Below, piece by piece: positions 6,856 to 9,058 of a DNA stretch of 9,058 nt. The position numbers were made by a program, and so were the translations under genes. Under the pieces are notes generated by a model. That model was not told the DNA's origin. It did no database searches and saw only the letters and a program-made list of their open reading frames with translations. The stretch covers positions 1 through 9,058 of the forward strand of contig JBJSXF010000159.1 in NCBI GenBank assembly GCA_046086225.1, given 5' to 3'. Position 1 is the stretch's first letter; each line of letters starts with the position of its first letter. This DNA comes from JBJSXF01 sp046086225 (GTDB taxonomy: Bacteria > Actinomycetota > Acidimicrobiia > IMCC26256 > PALSA-610).

Positions 6856-8687
6856 GCGGCCACCGACCGGTCGATGTAGCGCCGCATCCAGAGCTCGGTG
6901 ACGAGCACCCGCCAGAAGATCAGGCCGTCACCCGGTCGGCCGGCGAGGTGGTCGTCCCAGGCGGCGAGGAGCGCATCGGTGTCGTAGAGATCACGGCCGG
7001 CGAGCTCGGGTGACGCGAACACCGCCCGGATCTCGCCGGCCCGACGGTGCATCCACGCGATGTCGGGGTTGATGAACCCGATCTTGGAACGGCGCAGACG
7101 GTTCTGCTCGGGCATGCGGCCCCGCATGGCGTTGCGGTAGACGGCTCGGTTCCAGCCGCCCTTGATCTTCTGGTCGATGGGCAGCGAGAAGATGTGCTCC
7201 ACGAGCTCGTGGTCGAGGAACGGCACCCGGGCCTCGATCGAGAAGGCCATCGAGTTCTTGTCCTCGTAGCGCAAGAGGTCGGGAGTCGAGGTGCGCATGA
7301 CGTCGGCCGCGAGCCGGGCGTTGAGGTTGCGCTCGGCCTCGTAGGCGGGCGCCGTGCCGGTCGGGCCAGGACGCACGAAGTCGCGGGCGGTGAACGGGGC
7401 TCGCCGTCCGGTGAGGCGGGCCGGGAGCCGGCCCCGCAGCAGTTCACCGAGGTAGGGCCGGTAGAGGTCACGGCCGGCGAGCAGCTCGCGGAAGGCGGCG
7501 AGGTAGTGCCGGTCGGCGAGCGCCGAGGTCAGGTAGGCGCGGAAATAGGGGATGTACCCGGCGAGGAGCTCGTCGCCGCCGTTGCCGCTCAGCATCACCT
7601 TCACGTGCTGCGCGGCGAGCCGGTAGACGCAGTAGTAGGCGTAGGGCGCGGAGGCGATGGTCGGCTCCTCCTGGAACCACACCCACTCGTCGATCTCGGC
7701 CCAGAACTCGTCGGGGTCGGGGTACGCGTAGTGGGGGATGCTGCCCACGGCCCGCTCGACGACGTGGATGAACGTGCTCTCGTCGATGGTCTGACCCGGG
7801 TGCAGTGCGCTGAACGTGAACAGGCCGTCGGTGTGGAGGTCGTGGCCGGCGTCCCGGAGCCGGGCGATGGTGGTGACCACACCGGTGGAGTCGAGTCCGC
7901 CCGAGAGGGGCACGCCGACGGGAACGTCGGCCATGAGGTGCCGGGTGACGACCCGGTCCCAGACCTCGGCGAAGGCCTCGGCGTACTCGTCGTCGGAACG
8001 CGACGACGCGAACTCGAGGTTCACCTCGGGATCCCAGTAGCGGTCGATCCGCACGATGCCGTCGGGGCGCACGAGCATGGTGTGGCCGGGCAGCAGGCGC
8101 TTGATGCCGGCGAAGAAGGTCGGCTCGCCGTCGTCGTGCAGCCGGTGGAGGAGGAATCGCCGCACGACGTCGTCGTCGGGGCGCCGGACGACGCTCGGGT
8201 CCTGGAAGAGCGCCTTCAGCTCCGAGGCGAACGCGAACCGGCCCGGCCGGTCGACGTAGTAGAGCGGCTTGATCCCGAGCCGGTCGCGGGCGATGAAGCA
8301 CTCGGCGGTGCGGGCGTCGGTGATCGCGAAGGCGAACATCCCGGCGAGGTGGTCGACGACCCGCGGCCCCCACTCCTCGTAGCCCCGGAGGATGACCTCG
8401 GTATCGGAGTGGTCGGTGACGAAGCGGTGGCCCCGGTGCTCGAGCTCACGGCGGAGCTCGGGGGCGTTGTAGATCTCGCCGTTGTGGACGAGGGCGAGGT
8501 TGCGGTCGGCGCTGTAGAGGGGCTGGTCGCCGGTGGCGAGGTCGACGATGGCGAGGCGCCGCATGCCGATCGAGAAGTGCGGTCCGGCCTGCACGCCCTG
8601 GCCGTCGGGGCCCCGGTGCACGATCGACGCGAGCATGCGCTCGAGGAGGTCGGGGTCGGAACCGACGAAGCCCGCGATACCGCACAC
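6852..8687 (-). CDS. asnB: Asparagine synthase (glutamine-hydrolysing), AsnB type
   Basis: A complete 611-residue class-II glutamine amidotransferase / asparagine synthetase. It uses glutamine and ATP to amidate aspartate or, in some relatives, another carboxylate. Cys2 directly follows the initiator and becomes the N-terminal nucleophile. The glutaminase half also shows HRGPDG (24-29), MRRLAIVDL (42-50), NGEIYN (69-74) and SDTEVI (94-99). The synthetase half has the ATP PP-loop SGGLDS at 262-267, SGNGGDE at 367-373 and the YEDKNSM...EARVPFLDHE block from 474. All key residues are intact. At 611 residues it is closer to the longer Bacillus-type enzymes than to the roughly 550-residue E. coli AsnB. 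The start is GTG at 8687, fixed by the required Cys2; no Shine-Dalgarno is visible, but TAGGCT lies eight bases upstream. The stop overlaps the CofE-like gene, so a specialised amidation role is possible. I cannot separate that from ordinary asparagine synthesis. Confidence 0.93.
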   Translation of the reverse strand: MCGIAGFVGSDPDLLERMLASIVHRGPDGQGVQAGPHFSIGMRRLAIVDLATGDQPLYSADRNLALVHNGEIYNAPELRRELEHRGHRFVTDHSDTEVILRGYEEWGPRVVDHLAGMFAFAITDARTAECFIARDRLGIKPLYYVDRPGRFAFASELKALFQDPSVVRRPDDDVVRRFLLHRLHDDGEPTFFAGIKRLLPGHTMLVRPDGIVRIDRYWDPEVNLEFASSRSDDEYAEAFAEVWDRVVTRHLMADVPVGVPLSGGLDSTGVVTTIARLRDAGHDLHTDGLFTFSALHPGQTIDESTFIHVVERAVGSIPHYAYPDPDEFWAEIDEWVWFQEEPTIASAPYAYYCVYRLAAQHVKVMLSGNGGDELLAGYIPYFRAYLTSALADRHYLAAFRELLAGRDLYRPYLGELLRGRLPARLTGRRAPFTARDFVRPGPTGTAPAYEAERNLNARLAADVMRTSTPDLLRYEDKNSMAFSIEARVPFLDHELVEHIFSLPIDQKIKGGWNRAVYRNAMRGRMPEQNRLRRSKIGFINPDIAWMHRRAGEIRAVFASPELAGRDLYDTDALLAAWDDHLAGRPGDGLIFWRVLVTELWMRRYIDRSVAA

Positions 8688-8695
8688 GCCGGGTG

Positions 8696-8701
8696 AGCCT
8701 A
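8696..8701 (-). promoter_or_regulatory. Predicted -10 element for asnB
   Basis: TAGGCT on the minus strand, eight bases before the GTG of asnB, the same hexamer as before the FAD oxidoreductase gene. The distance fits a leader of about zero to two bases. No Shine-Dalgarno site lies in the 46-base gap. Confidence 0.45.
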
Positions 8702-8718
8702 TGGGCGGGGGCCGCGCC

Positions 8719-8724
8719 TACGAT
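8719..8724 (+). promoter_or_regulatory. Predicted -10 element for the acyl-CoA synthetase
   Basis: TACGAT on the plus strand, nine bases before the ATG at 8734. It sits in the 9-mer GCCTACGAT, which also occurs at the yqgE promoter on the minus strand. The spacing suggests a leaderless or very short-leader message; no Shine-Dalgarno site is present. Confidence 0.45.
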
Positions 8725-8733
8725 GCCGTTCTC

Positions 8734-9033
8734 ATGAGGTTGACTTGGCCCGATGCGACGCTGCCCGACGAGGTCCGCGCCGGACTCGTCGGTCCCGGCG
8801 CTCCGTTCGAGGTGGTCACCGAGCCGGTGCTCGGCGTGCCGATGCAGGTCTTCTCCGGCCGGCCGCGCAGCCTCGTCGAGCTGCTGCTGACTGCTGCGGA
8901 GCGGCACGGCGAACGCGACTACCTGGTGTTCCCCGAGCGCACGGTCGCCTACGGCGCGATGCCCGCCGCGGCCGCGGCGGTCGCCCGGGTGCTGGCCGAT
9001 CGCTACGGCGTCGCGAAGGGTGACCGCGTGGCG
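8734..9033 (+). CDS. Acyl-CoA synthetase (AMP-forming), N-terminal fragment
   Basis: The first 100 codons of a class I adenylate-forming enzyme, which activates a fatty or other carboxylic acid to acyl-AMP and then acyl-CoA. Visible family features are the entry segment SLVELLLTAAERHGERDYLVF (about 50-69), then RTVAYGAMPAAAAAVARVLA, matching the 'xxTYxELxxxxxxxAxxL' region, and the YGVAKGDRVA turn (about 91-100). The ATP-binding P-loop and later motifs lie beyond the end, so substrate class cannot be judged. I used ATG 8734; an in-frame ATG at 8701 would add 11 residues but would swallow the predicted promoter. From 9034 the reading frame stays open but encodes adapter, not gene. Divergent from asnB across 46 bases. 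Confidence 0.8.
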
Positions 9034-9058
9034 AGATCGGAAGAGCACACGTCTGAAC
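9034..9058. other. Untrimmed Illumina TruSeq adapter sequence
   Basis: The final 25 bases begin AGATCGGAAGAGCACACG and continue as the standard TruSeq read-1 adapter (index-side) sequence, a perfect match as far as I can recall it. This is technical sequence, not genome. It also differs in composition from the surrounding GC-rich DNA. Confidence 0.97.

Noticed and set aside
7047..8696. A 549-codon plus-strand ORF covering most of asnB in antisense
   Set aside because: Its translation is a low-complexity mix of V, G, E, R and A without domains. It mirrors a well-supported asnB with all catalytic motifs and is a typical high-GC shadow frame.
8701..8733. ATG at 8701 as the start of the acyl-CoA synthetase
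   Set aside because: It is in frame, but the added MGGGRAYDAVL is not family-like, no Shine-Dalgarno precedes it, and it would place the TACGAT element inside the coding region. Not fully excluded.
8446..9048. A 200-codon minus-strand ORF starting with MLFRS
   Set aside because: It starts inside the sequencing adapter and runs antisense to the acyl-CoA synthetase, then out of frame through asnB. It is an artefact.

Overview
The window is gene-dense, very GC-rich DNA (G/C-biased third codon positions, GTG starts, long antisense shadow frames). It most resembles a high-GC actinobacterium. I lean towards an Acidimicrobiia-like lineage because of the short, leaderless-looking promoters, but that placement is inference. 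The last 25 bases (9034-9058) match the start of the Illumina TruSeq adapter. The right edge is therefore a contig end with untrimmed adapter, and the piece is probably a contig from a draft or metagenome assembly.

Layout: eight protein genes and almost no non-coding DNA. (1) 1-1490, minus strand: a three-gene run of a YqgE/AlgH protein, a small Rieske [2Fe-2S] protein and a PaaI-like double-hotdog thioesterase that runs off the left edge. The genes overlap by 11 and 8 bases, so they are probably one operon. (2) 1514-6164, plus strand: a GlcD/D-2-hydroxyglutarate-dehydrogenase-type FAD oxidoreductase, then 19 bases later a 1068-residue secreted subtilisin-like protease with a PPC-like domain, FG-GAP calcium-loop repeats and Ig-like modules. 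(3) 8687-6178, minus strand: a glutamine-hydrolysing asparagine synthetase overlapped by 4 bases (GTGA) with a CofE/F420-ligase-like protein. (4) 8734 to the right edge, plus strand: the first 100 residues of an acyl-CoA synthetase, cut off by the adapter.

The two divergent gaps are 23 and 46 bases long. Each holds one TACGAT and one TAGGCT hexamer, pointing outwards and placed 6-9 bases before the start codon. This suggests paired, (nearly) leaderless promoters with shared footprints. The internal operon genes and the protease have Shine-Dalgarno sequences or overlap coupling instead.

Functionally the window is mostly metabolic housekeeping: acyl-CoA and 2-hydroxyacid metabolism, amide formation and one exported protease. 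No mobile elements, CRISPR arrays, tRNA or rRNA genes were seen. The best candidate for something undescribed is the translationally coupled AsnB/CofE-like pair, two predicted amide-bond-forming enzymes with no F420 biosynthesis genes nearby.
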